Positions 19,265 through 30,246 of a stretch of 64,000 nucleotides of DNA are shown in pieces (positions within the stretch are counted from its first letter, which is position 1; each line of letters opens with the position of its first letter). Both the position numbers and the translations under genes were made by a program. Source of the DNA: Favolaschia claudopus (lineage: Eukaryota; Basidiomycota; Agaricomycetes; Agaricales; Mycenaceae). Below the pieces are notes generated by a model. It saw only the letters and a program-made list of their open reading frames with translations. It ran no database searches and was not told the origin of the DNA. The stretch covers positions 40,973-104,972 of the forward strand of contig JAWWNJ010000279.1 in the NCBI GenBank assembly GCA_037176885.1, read 5' to 3'.

Positions 19265-21782
19265 CCCCCACTCGACCCAGGCCGTAGTCCCATAGATAGA
19301 CAGAATTTGGAGTGCTTGTCATGAGATAAAGGTTTTGTGAAAATATCGGCCACCATTTCATCTGTAGGATACCACAAGACAATACATTCTCCAGTGCGAA
19401 CCAAGTCATCACGGACAAAATGATATTTTCTTTGTATATGCTGAGTCCTAGCGCGGTATTGTGGATCCTGGGACAGAATAATGGCAGCTCGATTATCACA
19501 TCTCAACTCAGTGGGATTTCTCTGATGTTGACCTAGTTCGTCAAAAAAGGATCTTAACCATGCTAGATGTTGTCCTGCATTTGCAAGTCCAATGTATTCA
19601 CTCTCAGTAGAAGATAGAGCAACCATGGATTGCCGACGGCTAGACCATCCGATTGCTCCAGAGTTGACAATGAACACATAACCAGAAGTAGAACGAGATG
19701 TATCTCTGTCTCCATTCCAATTGGCATCACTGTATCCCAGAAATTGCATGTCCATGCTAATGTCAGCCCCGTTGTATACAAGTTCCCAATGACGGGTGCC
19801 TTTGAGGTATCGAAGAAGTCGTTTTGCTGCTGCCCAATGAATTCTCTTTGGCTTTGCACTAAATCGACCAAGTACTCCTACACTGTATGCAAGATCTGGT
19901 CGAGTACCTAGCATGGCATACATAGCAGACCCGATTACACTTTGATATGGAACAATAGATCCACCTTCGACAATAGCCATATGGGTAGTAATGATACTGT
20001 CGTCATCAGGGTCATTCTCTGTGAGCGAAGTTCCAGTAGACATAGGCGTGAATACAGGTTTGCAGTCTGTCATGCCATAGCGAGAAAGGACTTTGTCAAT
20101 ATACTGACGCTGGTTCAGTGCAATGGTGCGCTTCTTACGGTTTCGAACGATCTCGATCCCAAGGAGGTATTTGGCTGGACCTAGGTCTCGCATCTTAAAA
20201 GTAGATGAAAGCATTCTTTTGACTTTGGAAGAGAATTCTTTAGAAGTTGCAGCAACAAGAAGATCATCAACATAGACCACAACAAAACAAGTCTGTTTGC
20301 CTTCTTTATAAACATAAAGGCAGGTCTCTGAATTCAAGCGATGAAATCCGAGTTTTAGAATCTCTGTGTCAAAAGTCCTGTTCCAAGTTCTCCCAGCTTG
20401 TTTAAGACCATACAATGAACGCTTGAGTCGCCAGCAGTGACCTTCTGGAATTTCAACACCATCTGGAGGCATCATGTAGATTTCTTCCTCCAGTTTACCA
20501 TTGAGGTAGGCTTGTGAAACATCCAGCTGATCCAGTTCTAAGTCATATTTGGCAGCAAGAGCACAAATGATGCGAACAGACTCAAGATTGGCAGTGGGCG
20601 CAAAAACTTCTTTGTAGTCAACACCTTCTTTCTGAGTATCTCCTCTGGCAACGATTCGGACTTTGTAACGAGCAATTTTGCCTGTTTCATCCACTTTGAC
20701 TTTGGGAACCACTTTGGATTTAATAGGCTTGACACCGTCTGGTATGGGAACAACATCATAGACATCATTTGCTCGGAAACCAGCAAGTTCCTCTTCAAGT
20801 CCAGCTTTCCAATGTTCAGCATTAGGACCCTGCAATGCTTCTTGCCAACTAGAAGGGTCAAGAGGGTTCTGAGCTAAAAAGGCTTCTTCAATAGCATCAT
20901 CTAGAGAAGCAAGCAAGACTGCCTCTGGAGCATCAGGGACTTCAATGTCTGGTTCGACAGAAGCTTCATTTTCTTTCGCCTGTTTACGTGCTGCATTCTC
21001 TGCATCACGCTGAGCTTTTGACTGATGCTGTGGTCCTTCAGCTATTCTGTCGTACTCAGCAGTGGGATGTTGTGCCCTTGCATGTGGACGTGTTGACCGC
21101 CTAGTAGGTTCCTGTCGTACGCCTGCGACCTTGCGCAATGGTGGAGCTCCCCTATTTGATGGATGGACAATAGACGGCGGATCAGCCTGACTTAGATTAT
21201 CCCCCACTGAACCTGGTATCGGGTGAGGCAAAGTGTCCAGTTCACCATCATCGTCATCATCACCATAATATGGGGTAGACCTCTTCCGCAGTGTCTGAGC
21301 AAAATCCTCATATTCTTTCCTAGATGTAGCAGGTGCCTCAAGCTTTGGTTCTATAGGTGAATCAAGTTCCTGGTCATCAAACCGAACATGCCTAGATGTG
21401 ATGGTTTCACCATAAGAACCATCTTTGTTGATTACTAGCAAGTCATACGCTTTACTGTTTTCATGGTAGCCAACAAAGATGCAACGCTTTGCTTTATCGC
21501 CAAATTTCTGCTTGTGACGCTTTTCTTTAGGAATCAGAGGATAAGCTCTACAGCCAAAGGGATGCAGGTGTCGTATGTTTATTGGACGGTCAAAAAGTTT
21601 CTCATGAGGGATCTCAAATTCCTGTGCTGAAGTAGGTGTTCTATTCACAGTATAACCAGCTGCTCGCATTGCTAAGACCCAAAATTTACGAGGAAGGCGT
21701 GAGGCAATCAACATAGTTGTAGCTCTGGAAACAAGTGTTTGATTCATTCGCTCTGCTACTCCGTTTTGCTCTGGAGTGTAAG
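19252..21782 (-). CDS. copia pol, C-terminal part: integrase end, reverse transcriptase, RNase H (copy 1)
   Basis: This is the 3' part of the copia polyprotein. It opens with TPEQNGVAERMN, which carries the catalytic Glu of the copia integrase. Next comes a long acidic/Pro-rich linker, then reverse transcriptase with YVDDLLVAA, then RNase H with LSSTESEY and an IHxRHH-like end. The frame is open to 21840, but the codons beyond 21777 read into the chromovirus LTR. The 5' remainder lies at 27705-29642. It differs from copy 2 by very few bases; one changes Phe to Tyr just before YVDD. The insertion separates integrase from reverse transcriptase, so this copy cannot make an intact polyprotein. 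Confidence 0.9.
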
Positions 21783-22115
21783 TGTAAGGGCAACCTTTAG
21801 GACCCGAGATGTCTCGAGGGTCTAGCGAGGGAGAATCCAAAGTTAATTAAGAAGCTACTAAGAATACATCACAGCGCACCTAGCGAGGGAGAATCCAAAG
21901 AGAAGAAAGGCTGAGGATTCCCACGCTAGGTGCAGTAAACATATAGTAACTAGTTCCCACAAGCTCGGAGCAATCGGCAATGATCCCGGGCCAAGTCACA
22001 TGCCTTACTCCACGATGACATAGGGCTTTGGGGATTTGACGGGAAAGTGGGAAATCTGCAGGAGGCCTGCGTCATAGGTGGCTGTGTAGTGCCAAAAGAG
22101 GGAGTTCCCCTGACA
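21783..22115 (-). repeat. chromovirus 3' LTR, 333 bp
   Basis: In element orientation it begins TGTCAGGGGAACTCCC and ends GGGTTGCCCTTACA-like (TG...CA). Reading by eye shows no difference from the 5' LTR. Confidence 0.9.
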
Positions 22116-25100
22116 TCATCCCCCCCTTGGAATGCGGCGCCTCGACGCATAGATCGCACCTGAGCTGGAGTTGACAAGCGGTCACGGAAGGGAAGGGAAT
22201 CGAAGGCAGCAACAGCAATGGAGCGAGGTTTGGAAGGGTATTTGCGGTAGAAGGCAGCGACAGCGTCCGGGGCAAAGACATTAGAGTGCTTCACCCATTG
22301 ATCATGGGACGGGTCATAACCCTTCCAGCGAACAAAGTACCATAGACTCCCATAGCGGATCTTGGCATCCAATATCTCCTCGACCTCCCATTGCTTGTCG
22401 CCAGGCACGTCAAGGACTGGTGGCGGCTCTTCGTGTCTGGGGCGAGTGGGGAATGGATCGGCTTCCACAAGCTGAAGTTTCACGACGGGGAAGACAGGGT
22501 GGAGGGCAGAGTACCGGGGCGGCAGCTCCAGTTTGAAGGCACCGTTACCGACGACCTTCAGAACCTTGAAGGGGCCGATACGCCGGTGGGAGAATTTCAC
22601 CGAAGGGCGGGTGGTGCGGATATCTGAAGCATCAACCCACACCCGGTCACCAACCTTGATGTCTGGAGCTGGCGTCCGCCGGCGGTCATAGTACTGCTTG
22701 TACTCTGCTTTGGCCTTGACAAGTGCTGCCTTTGCCTCGGAAACCCCTGACGCAATCCGATCGTGGAACTCGTTCACAGCCTCCAACCTAGAGCGTGCAG
22801 CGTGGGGCTCAAAGCCCATCCGTGGAAGCCGACCAGTGTCCGTCATGAACGGTACCTGCTGCGTGGAGGAATGCATGTGGTTGTTGTACGCAAACTCCGC
22901 TGCAGGTAGCAGCTCATCCCAGTCGTCCTGCTTGTAATTGGTGAAGAGCCGGACGTACTGCTCGAGTTCCTGGTTAACACGCTCCGTTTGGCCATCGGTC
23001 TGCGGGTGGTAGGCCGTAGAAGTGGCTGGGGTGACCCCAACGAGGCGCCAAAGCTCGCGCGTGAACTCTGCGATGAACTGGGTGCCACGATCCGAGATGT
23101 ACTTCTCTGGCAGGCCATGGTGGCGCCAGACGTTCCGGTAGTACAGCCGAGCAGCACCAACCGCGTCGATGGTGGTGTGACACTCCATGAAGTGCGCTCT
23201 CTTCCCAAGGGCACAGACAACGACCATGACTGCATCGTATCCATGGGCCTCGGGAAGCTCGACGATAAAGTCGACCGACACGGTGTGCCAGCGCTCTTCT
23301 GGGATCTCTGTGGGGTGGAGCTCACCAATCGGCAGTTGACGAAGCGCCTTGGTGCGGCAGCACAAGTCACAAGTCGCGACATACCGACCGACATGGCGCG
23401 ACAGCTGGGGCCACCAGTAGTTCCGAGACACGAGCTCCAGGGTCTTGAAACGACCGGCATGGCCTGCAACACGCGTGTCATGGTGCTGCTCCAGGATGCG
23501 TCGGCGGAGGTCCCTGTCTCGGGGGACGACAATCTTCCCCCGGAAGTAAAGGAGTCCACCTTCAATACGCCATTCCGAAGACCGGGCAGACCGCACACCT
23601 CGGGCCTTGAGGAGTTCCTTCGCAGTCAGGGCGATGGGCTCTTCAAGGTCGGGGTCTCCAGCAAGCGCATCACGAATGTCGCCCAGGAGGGGAGCCTCAG
23701 GGCCAGCAACAACCAGGGCCTCGGTGGCCCGAACGTGGAACAGCTCGGGTCGAAGCAGGGTAACGTCCTGGTTATCGTCCTGCACTCCATGGTCTGGTCT
23801 TCGAGAAAGCGCGTCGGGGCGACCCATGAGGCGACCCGGTTGGTGGTGCAGCGAGAAGTCGAAACGGGAGAGGTAGAGAGACCACCGAGCTTGGCGACGG
23901 TTGAGCTTCTGGGCCTTCCGGAAATATTCCAGGTTTTTGTGGTCCGTCCAGATCTCAACCGGGTGCTGCGCGCCCTCCAGGAAGTGGCGCCACTCCTCAA
24001 GGGCTCGCACAATCGCAAGCATCTCCTTGTCGTGAATCTCGTAATTCCGCTGCACCTCGTTCAGGCTTCTGGAGTAGAACGCAACCGGATGCCACTTGCC
24101 ATCGTCACCCTGCTGGGAGAGGACGGCACCGGTGGCATAGTCAGAGCTGTCAGCCTCGAGCCGGTAAGGGCGCTCGGGGTTCGGAAGAACCAGAACGGGG
24201 TCCCGAGTCACCCGTCGCTTGAGCTCGTCAAAGGCAGCTTGCTCTTCGGGCCCCCAGGTCCAGGCAATGCCCTTCTTGGTGAGTCTGAAGAGGGCTTGAG
24301 CAACGTCTGAGAAGCCCGCAATGAACCGGCGGTAGAAGTTTGTGAAGCCAAGGAACTGCTGCACATCCTTCTTATTCTCAGGCGCTGGCCAAGCTGCCAC
24401 TCCTGCAACCTTTACAGGGTCCATCTCAACGTGGTTGTGGGAGATAATCACGCCGAGGTACTCAATGGAGGTCCGCTCAAACTCACACTTCTCGGCTCGA
24501 AGGTAAAGCTTGTTTGCGCGAAGCCTCCGCAGGACCTCTCGGACGATCTCTCGATGCCGACGGATGTCTGAGTGGGCAATGAGGATATCGTCGAGGTAGA
24601 CCATGACGTCGCCAGAGAGGATAAGATCCTGGAAGATGTCGTTCATCATGGTCTGGAAGGTTGCAGGGGAGTTGGTCAGACCGAAGTACATGACCAGCGG
24701 CTCAAACAGTCCCCGGTTAGTCCGGAACGCTGCCTTCCACTCGTCGCCTTCACGGATTCGAACGTTGTTAAAGCCCCATCGGACATCGAGCTTCGTGAAG
24801 TACCGGGCTCCCCTGAGTCGGTTGATGAGGTCGTTGATTAAGGGGAGCGGGTAACGATTCTTCACAGTCATAGCGTTTAAAGCTCGATAGTCCTGTACGA
24901 ACCGAAGTCCGCCGTCCTTCTTCTTGACGAAGAAGACGGGTGAGGCCATAGGTGATTTTGACGGTCGAATCCGGCCAGTGCCAAGTCCCTCCTCGATGAA
25001 GGCATCAAGTTCCTTCTGTTCGAGAGGCGAGATTGGGTAGACCTTGCAGTTCGTGGGTTTAGAGTCCGGCACGAGCTCAATGGCATGGTCCCAGGATCGG

Positions 25101-26095
25101 CGTTCAGGCAGCGAGTCAAAGGACTCCTTGTTGAAAACATCGTCAAACTCTCGGGCCCATTCGGGAACGTCCGAGCGCGCCGGGGCTGAGTTTTTGGCGT
25201 ATGCCTCAGCCAGGCGCTGGGAGACGGTGCTTCCAGCACGGATATCCTCAGAAGGCAGGAACTGGGTGTAGAACACCCGGTCTCCCGGCTCAAGGGGGTC
25301 ATCCACTTCATCCGCATCATCCACTTCATCCACATCATCCTCGTCGTCATCCTCGTAGTCTGGGAACAGCTCCGGCAGGTCATCGTATTCATCTTCGCCT
25401 AAGTCTATGGCACAGATGGATGGAAGGGGACCAAGTCGGAGCTGCCGGAGGATCTCAGCGGCCAGGCGAGACTCTCTGCGGGCAGCACGAGCCTCCAGGC
25501 GAGCCTCAGTGCGGCACGTGGAGCACTCGCTGGGGCATCTGCTCATCTTGACCTCTCGGGTGTCCCAGTCGATCTCCGGGTTATGTTTCCGGAGCCAGGA
25601 GTAGCCGAGGATGAGCTTCTGCTTCCCGAGACGGGTAACAGCGAGCTGCATACGCTCAGAGTGACCACGATACTGCAGCACAACGTCGGCCACCTCACGA
25701 ATCGCACCAGCCTCATTTGGGGAGTCATCCACGTTGAAAACCGGAATGGGCTGTGCAAGGCGGCGGAGGGGGAGGCCAGACTTAGCTGCGAACTCAGAGT
25801 CAATGAAGTCTGAGGTGGCACCGCAGTCGACGAGACCTTCGAGAGAAAGCTTAGTGGCGTCCTGAACTGCCTGGATCTCAAGGGGGAGATGCAGGGAGTT
25901 GGCACCAGGTGCAGCAGCAACAGTATAGCGCTGAGGAAGTCTACGCTCCCAAGGCTTTCGCCGGATGCGTGGGGACCGGAAGGGGGCAGGGGGTACGTCT
26001 TTCGTTTCGGCAGGTTCAACAGATGTAACATTGGCAGACTCATCATACAAACATGCGAAACGATTAGGAGACGCGATCGAGGGCGTACCGCTCAC
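21950..26095 (-). CDS. chromovirus pol: protease, RT, RNase H, integrase, chromodomain
   Basis: The frame begins with a GTG overlapping the gag stop, so it is probably made as a Gag-Pol fusion by -1 frameshifting. It has the protease [11 protein letters not shown] near residue 90, reverse transcriptase YLDD near 498, and RNase H with [10 protein letters not shown]. The integrase has a zinc region at about 870-913 (ends CDLCC), then [16 protein letters not shown] and [11 protein letters not shown] carrying the D, D and E residues. A chromodomain follows at about 1232-1285 ([18 protein letters not shown]). Chromodomains of this group bind modified histone tails and steer integration. The last 100 or so residues run into the LTR, and the frame stops at 21950. 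The length is usual for the clade. Confidence 0.92.
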   Translation of the reverse strand: MSGTPSIASPNRFACLYDESANVTSVEPAETKDVPPAPFRSPRIRRKPWERRLPQRYTVAAAPGANSLHLPLEIQAVQDATKLSLEGLVDCGATSDFIDSEFAAKSGLPLRRLAQPIPVFNVDDSPNEAGAIREVADVVLQYRGHSERMQLAVTRLGKQKLILGYSWLRKHNPEIDWDTREVKMSRCPSECSTCRTEARLEARAARRESRLAAEILRQLRLGPLPSICAIDLGEDEYDDLPELFPDYEDDDEDDVDEVDDADEVDDPLEPGDRVFYTQFLPSEDIRAGSTVSQRLAEAYAKNSAPARSDVPEWAREFDDVFNKESFDSLPERRSWDHAIELVPDSKPTNCKVYPISPLEQKELDAFIEEGLGTGRIRPSKSPMASPVFFVKKKDGGLRFVQDYRALNAMTVKNRYPLPLINDLINRLRGARYFTKLDVRWGFNNVRIREGDEWKAAFRTNRGLFEPLVMYFGLTNSPATFQTMMNDIFQDLILSGDVMVYLDDILIAHSDIRRHREIVREVLRRLRANKLYLRAEKCEFERTSIEYLGVIISHNHVEMDPVKVAGVAAWPAPENKKDVQQFLGFTNFYRRFIAGFSDVAQALFRLTKKGIAWTWGPEEQAAFDELKRRVTRDPVLVLPNPERPYRLEADSSDYATGAVLSQQGDDGKWHPVAFYSRSLNEVQRNYEIHDKEMLAIVRALEEWRHFLEGAQHPVEIWTDHKNLEYFRKAQKLNRRQARWSLYLSRFDFSLHHQPGRLMGRPDALSRRPDHGVQDDNQDVTLLRPELFHVRATEALVVAGPEAPLLGDIRDALAGDPDLEEPIALTAKELLKARGVRSARSSEWRIEGGLLYFRGKIVVPRDRDLRRRILEQHHDTRVAGHAGRFKTLELVSRNYWWPQLSRHVGRYVATCDLCCRTKALRQLPIGELHPTEIPEERWHTVSVDFIVELPEAHGYDAVMVVVCALGKRAHFMECHTTIDAVGAARLYYRNVWRHHGLPEKYISDRGTQFIAEFTRELWRLVGVTPATSTAYHPQTDGQTERVNQELEQYVRLFTNYKQDDWDELLPAAEFAYNNHMHSSTQQVPFMTDTGRLPRMGFEPHAARSRLEAVNEFHDRIASGVSEAKAALVKAKAEYKQYYDRRRTPAPDIKVGDRVWVDASDIRTTRPSVKFSHRRIGPFKVLKVVGNGAFKLELPPRYSALHPVFPVVKLQLVEADPFPTRPRHEEPPPVLDVPGDKQWEVEEILDAKIRYGSLWYFVRWKGYDPSHDQWVKHSNVFAPDAVAAFYRKYPSKPRSIAVAAFDSLPFRDRLSTPAQVRSMRRGAAFQGGDDVRGTPSFGTTQPPMTQASCRFPTFPSNPQSPMSSWSKACDLARDHCRLLRACGN

Positions 26096-27228
26096 TCGTC
26101 GCGTAGGAGAAAACCCTGCTCTTCCTCGACGGCCACAGACTCTGGCTCAGCCAGCGAGTCGGTGGTGGCAACCCGAGCCACCAGTTCGGAGAGGAGCTCG
26201 GACCCAAGCTGACGGATGACCTTGTCAAGGACGTCAGCAGCTCGGACATCAGCAGGGGTGGGGCAATCCCGCGCCAGGTGCGGGCCGCCACATCGGTAGC
26301 AGCCACGGGGAGGCCCTCTTCCGGAACGTGTGCGATCAACGTCCATGGGGACTACCTGCGGAGGGGGAGCAGGGGCTGGCATGGCACGAGGGGGAGGCGC
26401 ATGGGCAGGGACAACGGGGAAGACCCCTGCTGGACGCGAGCGAGAGGCTGGCGGAGCCGAGGGGGCCTTTGGGAGAAGCCCAGCAGCACGAGCCCGCACG
26501 TGCGATTCGTACTGGCGGTATGCTCGGGTCCGCCAAGCCATGTAGTCGCGGAGGTCTGGCGGGTCGCTGGACGATGTGATGGCCGCATTGATGGCAGGGT
26601 CAAGGCCAGAGCGGAACTTGGTGACCTTGACCAATGGGTCAGCAAACCCAGCAAGGTCGAAGAGGTCTTCGAAGTCATCAGTGTACTTGAAGACATCCCG
26701 GGAGCCCATATAGTATGCCCTAGACTCGAGTTTGTGTAGGGCGTGGTCCTGCTCGTTCTCCTCAACAAAACGGGAGCAGAACTCCTTGGTAAAGGCGTCC
26801 CAGGTGAGGAAGGGGAAAGGGGTTTTGGAGGACATGCGCTCAGCCCATTTTTGCGCAGAGTCTTTGGACATGAAGGACATGGTGAAACGCACTGCCTTTT
26901 CCTCAGACATCTCGCCGCCTTCAACAAACGCCTCCGGAACCAGTCGGATGTAAGTCCGAGCTGAGTGAAGGAAGGCCCGGCCAGCCGAGCGGTCGCCGTC
27001 AAAGACGAAAGGGGGGTTCGGTCGAAGGACCGTTTTTGCTGCCGGTGTGAGGTTGGCAAAGAGTCCTGGACTCTCGGCCGGAGGCTCTGGGGGAGCGGCA
27101 GGGGTCGGAGCAGTAGTAGTGGGAGGATTGGCAGCGGTTTGAAAAAGCTCGACCAGACGGTCAACAGTCCTCTCGAGCCTATCCATCCGCTCGGCGGCGG
27201 CTGCAGCAGCGGCGGCAGAGTCGGTCAT
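26092..27228 (-). CDS. chromovirus Gag, CCHC zinc knuckle
   Basis: 378 residues. There is an Ala-rich N-terminus with a short leucine heptad ([16 protein letters not shown]). The capsid-like region contains W...F...F motifs typical of retrotransposon gag (about residues 85-230). A Pro/Ala-rich linker follows, then a zinc knuckle [13 protein letters not shown] (about 312-324) that binds RNA. The stop TGA overlaps the first pol codon. Frame and start (ATG at 27228) are unambiguous, because the LTR ends 144 bp upstream. Confidence 0.92.
   Translation of the reverse strand: MTDSAAAAAAAAERMDRLERTVDRLVELFQTAANPPTTTAPTPAAPPEPPAESPGLFANLTPAAKTVLRPNPPFVFDGDRSAGRAFLHSARTYIRLVPEAFVEGGEMSEEKAVRFTMSFMSKDSAQKWAERMSSKTPFPFLTWDAFTKEFCSRFVEENEQDHALHKLESRAYYMGSRDVFKYTDDFEDLFDLAGFADPLVKVTKFRSGLDPAINAAITSSSDPPDLRDYMAWRTRAYRQYESHVRARAAGLLPKAPSAPPASRSRPAGVFPVVPAHAPPPRAMPAPAPPPQVVPMDVDRTRSGRGPPRGCYRCGGPHLARDCPTPADVRAADVLDKVIRQLGSELLSELVARVATTDSLAEPESVAVEEEQGFLLRDE
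26110..26116 (-). promoter_or_regulatory. predicted -1 ribosomal frameshift site GGGTTTT
   Basis: On the minus strand the heptamer G GGT TTT lies in the gag frame exactly as X XXY YYZ, 15 bases before the gag stop. A -1 slip here enters the pol frame without a stop (reads through S-P-T-R-R-V-S into pol). The same heptamer is kept in the degenerate copy at 44096-44102. No downstream pseudoknot was evaluated. Confidence 0.65.
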
Positions 27229-27371
27229 GGTGGGTTCTAGAGAGGGGGAGGAGGGGGCAAGATTCGCGGTTTGCGCGTCCGAGACAGCAGAGGAGGAGTC
27301 CGACGAAGCGTCTGAAAAATCGCCAAAGCGCGCAATCTTGACCAGTTAATCCCTTGGAGCCTTTCTTCTGC

Positions 27372-27704
27372 TGTAAGGGCAACCTTTAGGACCCGAGATG
27401 TCTCGAGGGTCTAGCGAGGGAGAATCCAAAGTTAATTAAGAAGCTACTAAGAATACATCACAGCGCACCTAGCGAGGGAGAATCCAAAGAGAAGAAAGGC
27501 TGAGGATTCCCACGCTAGGTGCAGTAAACATATAGTAACTAGTTCCCACAAGCTCGGAGCAATCGGCAATGATCCCGGGCCAAGTCACATGCCTTACTCC
27601 ACGATGACATAGGGCTTTGGGGATTTGACGGGAAAGTGGGAAATCTGCAGGAGGCCTGCGTCATAGGTGGCTGTGTAGTGCCAAAAGAGGGAGTTCCCCT
27701 GACA
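27372..27704 (-). repeat. chromovirus 5' LTR, 333 bp
   Basis: Matches 21783-22115 as far as can be read. Its outer edge adjoins the target duplication GTAAG at 27705. Confidence 0.9.
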
Positions 27705-29642
27705 GTAAGGTGCTGTTGTTTCATGGATGATGCCTAGACGTTTGAATTCTGTTTCCATTTGATGAGACGTGAATTCACCACCCCCATCTGTGCGAAAGAA
27801 TCGAGTCCAGCCCTCACAGAATTCCCAATTAGCAATTTGAGCACGAAAATGAGCCTCAGTAGATTTTCGCCATTCTTTGAGTTTTGAATAGACTTGGGAT
27901 TTCTTTTGGGCAAATAGAATCCACACCTCAGAGGAATGATGATCTATAAGGACCACCCAGTAGCGTATTCCACCTGGGCCTTCAGGTGTTACGGGACCAC
28001 CAACATCAGATGATACAATATCTAAAGGACCACGAGCTTTGGTTTGACTTTTGGAAAATGGTAATTTCTTCATTTTCCCAAGAACACAGGGTTCACAGAA
28101 TTTGGGGATTCCTGTCAAGGATGTAATTTCACCAAGTCGGCCTTTAGCAACAGATTTCTGTAATAGTTGGAAATTTGTATGACCAGATATTCGATGAAGA
28201 TGATTGATATCCATAGCAAATAGTGCATGTGGATCTTCACTCAAAGGAGTATAGACAATGTGGTACAGTCCCTTCCGATGCTGGGCTTCAATCATTCTTT
28301 GCCCTTTTGGGTTTCGAACAATGCAGACATCTGCTTCGAACATGCAATTGTATCCCTTTTTAGCCATTTGTTGCACTGAGACAAGTGTGATACCAAAGGA
28401 TGGGACATGTAATGCACGTAGAGAGACATCAGACATCCCTCGCTTTGTTTTGCAAGATAGACGGATGGTTCCAGTTCCAACTGCATCACAATATGTGTCA
28501 TTACCAAGCCGCACCCTTTTTGGTGGAGTGAGTACTTTATAAGAACCTGTCTCAAACCATGCCTCATTTGGTGTCATGGTGGTAGAAGCTCCAGAGTCAA
28601 TTACCACAGCTTTGGATGAAGGGTTTGCATCACTCAAAAGATAAGCAGACATAGCAGCATAAGATTTCTGGGAAACAACAGGTACAGCTAAATGTCCATG
28701 TTCAGAGTCATCGGAATCAGATTCAGAATCTGTAGTAGCAGAGGCATTTGCCTTGTCACGGCGCTTTCTAGGTCTCGCTTTCTCAGACTTCTGCTTGTCA
28801 TTCTTCTTGGAGTCCTTTGATCCCTGCGCTAGATTCTTCAACTGATAGCAGTTATCGGAAGTATGGGATTTGTTTTGTCCATGTATAAGGCAATGTTTAT
28901 CGCCCTTGGCAGATGGCTTTCCTTTGCCAGGGTTTGTGGATTCAGCAGCTAGAGCAGTGTCGTCGCTGTTCTCACTCTTTGGCAGTTTACCAAGAGTGAT
29001 CAGGCGAGCACGAGCTTTATCCCAAGTTATGCCTGTACCAAGAGAGGACACAATGTTCCCTTTAATCCCTGTCCAGTAGCTATCATCTGGTAGAGTGCTG
29101 AGCAGAATGAGAGGCTGAAGCTCTGGGGGAAATGGAAATTCCAGGCGTGCAAGCCTATCAAAACAGGTCTTGATAGCAGCTACATGAGAAAGAATCTTGT
29201 TGCGATCCATGAGCTCTGGTTCGCCTTCAATAACGAGGTTGGTGCTAAAAAGTTCTGCTAGAACACCCATTGCGGAATCGGCACGATTTTCTGCTTCAAA
29301 GCGCTGGCGCAGTTTGGCCCAGAGAATTCCAGCATTAGATTCGTTGACATACTCTGTGCGCAGTTCTGCTGAAAGAAGCTTCTGAATGACACCTAAAGCA
29401 CGGCTATTACGTTCGCCAGGGGTATCCTTGAAAGCTACGCCAGCAACAGGAGCTGTGGCAGGCAGAGGAGTAACAGCAGCAGCAGCAACAGTGGCATCAG
29501 CTGCATTTGCAGCGAGGATAACAGATTCAAGCAGAGTGTAGACTCCCTGTAGGCGCAGTTCCACTGTAGCATTAACATGAAAAATTGGCCAGTCTTCTGC
29601 TCCGGAAAGCTCAGAAGAAGCCGAGTTTGCCGCAGTTGACAT
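27705..29642 (-). CDS. copia gag-pol, N-terminal part: gag, protease, integrase core (copy 1)
   Basis: The start ATG is at 29642 (MSTAANSASS). The gag region spans about residues 1-260. A zinc knuckle of the form Cys-Xaa2-His...His-Thr...Cys (CLIHGQNKSHTSDNC) sits near 290. A basic/Ser-rich linker follows, then the protease VIDSGASTTMTP, then the GAG_pre-integrase H-H-C-C block (HRISGHTN, CEPCVLGK). The integrase has D in DIVSSDVG and D in FFRTDGGGEF. The frame continues into the chromovirus LTR and stops at 27594. An in-frame extension upstream to 29858 exists in this copy only, because of a 10-bp difference in the leader, and is not the likely start. Confidence 0.9.
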
Positions 29643-29796
29643 TGTGTGAGAAGTCCGAGGAGAGTCCGAGGGAATTTCGGCAACAGGTTGTGTGATTGAT
29701 TGATTGATACAAGTCTGTGCTTGTGATGCTTCGAGCTCTGATGAGCGAGCAGGTGAGTCTTCCAATAGGTATGTCTTCAGAGAGCTAGCGCTCGGT

Positions 29797-29807
29797 GGCC
29801 CATAACC
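29797..29807 (-). promoter_or_regulatory. copia primer-binding site, half-tRNA-iMet type
   Basis: GGTTATGGGCC (minus strand) directly follows the 5' LTR. It is complementary to the anticodon-loop region of initiator tRNA-Met, as in copia elements that prime with a cleaved 5' half of that tRNA. The same site is at 60034-60044 in copy 2. Confidence 0.7.
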
Positions 29808-29954
29808 TAACAGAATCTGAAAATGCGCGGAAGGCGCAATAACCTCAGTCTCCCGCAATGTGGGATGAAAGACTGTATATTAAATACCTGAAAATGCGCG
29901 GAAGGCGCAATAACTACACAATGAGTAAGTAAATACAAGTAGGTAGATAGAAAG
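29808..29954 (-). repeat. copia 5' LTR (copy 1), internal-side part
   Basis: The LTR is split by the DNA transposon. This part plus 36738-36898 equals the 308-bp 5' LTR seen whole at 60045-60352. Confidence 0.9.
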
Positions 29955-29965
29955 AGGACCCCTGA

Positions 29966-30246
29966 CTATACCCTAGGAGCCTAGCCCACTTTCCGGACAA
30001 AAATCGCAAATTTTGGCCTAAAACCTAGGTCCCAACCGGACAAAATATCACTCTGGCTGCGGGGGTAGCTAGGTCCTTGGTCCGGACAAAAATGCTGGGG
30101 GTGGAGCGCAAAATTTACACTTTTGTATGGATATCTTGGTCTAGCGGTATGGCCTTCGGATAGTAGTGTTGTGCCGGTTCGAGTCTGGCTTTTGCCTCTT
30201 ATTTTGCGTCTTTTAAAAATCACGCAATTTAGCTAAAGCTGTAACC
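29966..30246. promoter_or_regulatory. left subterminal region with repeated CCGGACAAAAAT motifs
   Basis: Three CCGGACAAAA motifs and several CTAGGTCC/CCTAGCCC boxes occur here; both types recur near the right end. They are candidate transposase-binding sites. The promoter of the fusion gene must also lie in this 280-bp stretch. Confidence 0.55.
30129..30196 (+). promoter_or_regulatory. tRNA-like sequence with A and B boxes in the transposon leader
   Basis: The D arm (GGTC/GGCC) pairs fully around an A box (TTGGTCTAGCGGTA). The T arm (GCCGG/CTGGC, with one G-U) pairs fully around the loop in GGTTCGAGTCT. Acceptor and anticodon stems do not pair, so it is not a working tRNA. It may be a tRNA relic or a polymerase III promoter. 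Confidence 0.5.

Larger units (their letters stand above)
21783..27704 (-). mobile_element. chromovirus (Tf1/sushi-type gypsy retrotransposon), complete
   Basis: A 5,922-bp element with two 333-bp LTRs that look identical, flanked by GTAAG (21778-21782 and 27705-27709). It has a gag frame, a pol frame one base behind it, a C-terminal chromodomain and a polypurine tract (22119-22130, read as AAGGGGGGGA on the minus strand). All frames are open, so it is a recent and perhaps competent insertion. Its target is the copia integrase coding region. No obvious tRNA complement follows the 5' LTR, consistent with self-priming known in the Tf1/sushi group. Confidence 0.95.

Noticed and set aside
22988..24310. 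A 440-codon plus-strand frame
   Set aside because: It lies entirely antisense to the integrase/RNase H part of the chromovirus pol. GC-rich pol sequence opens shadow frames, and the protein has no motif.
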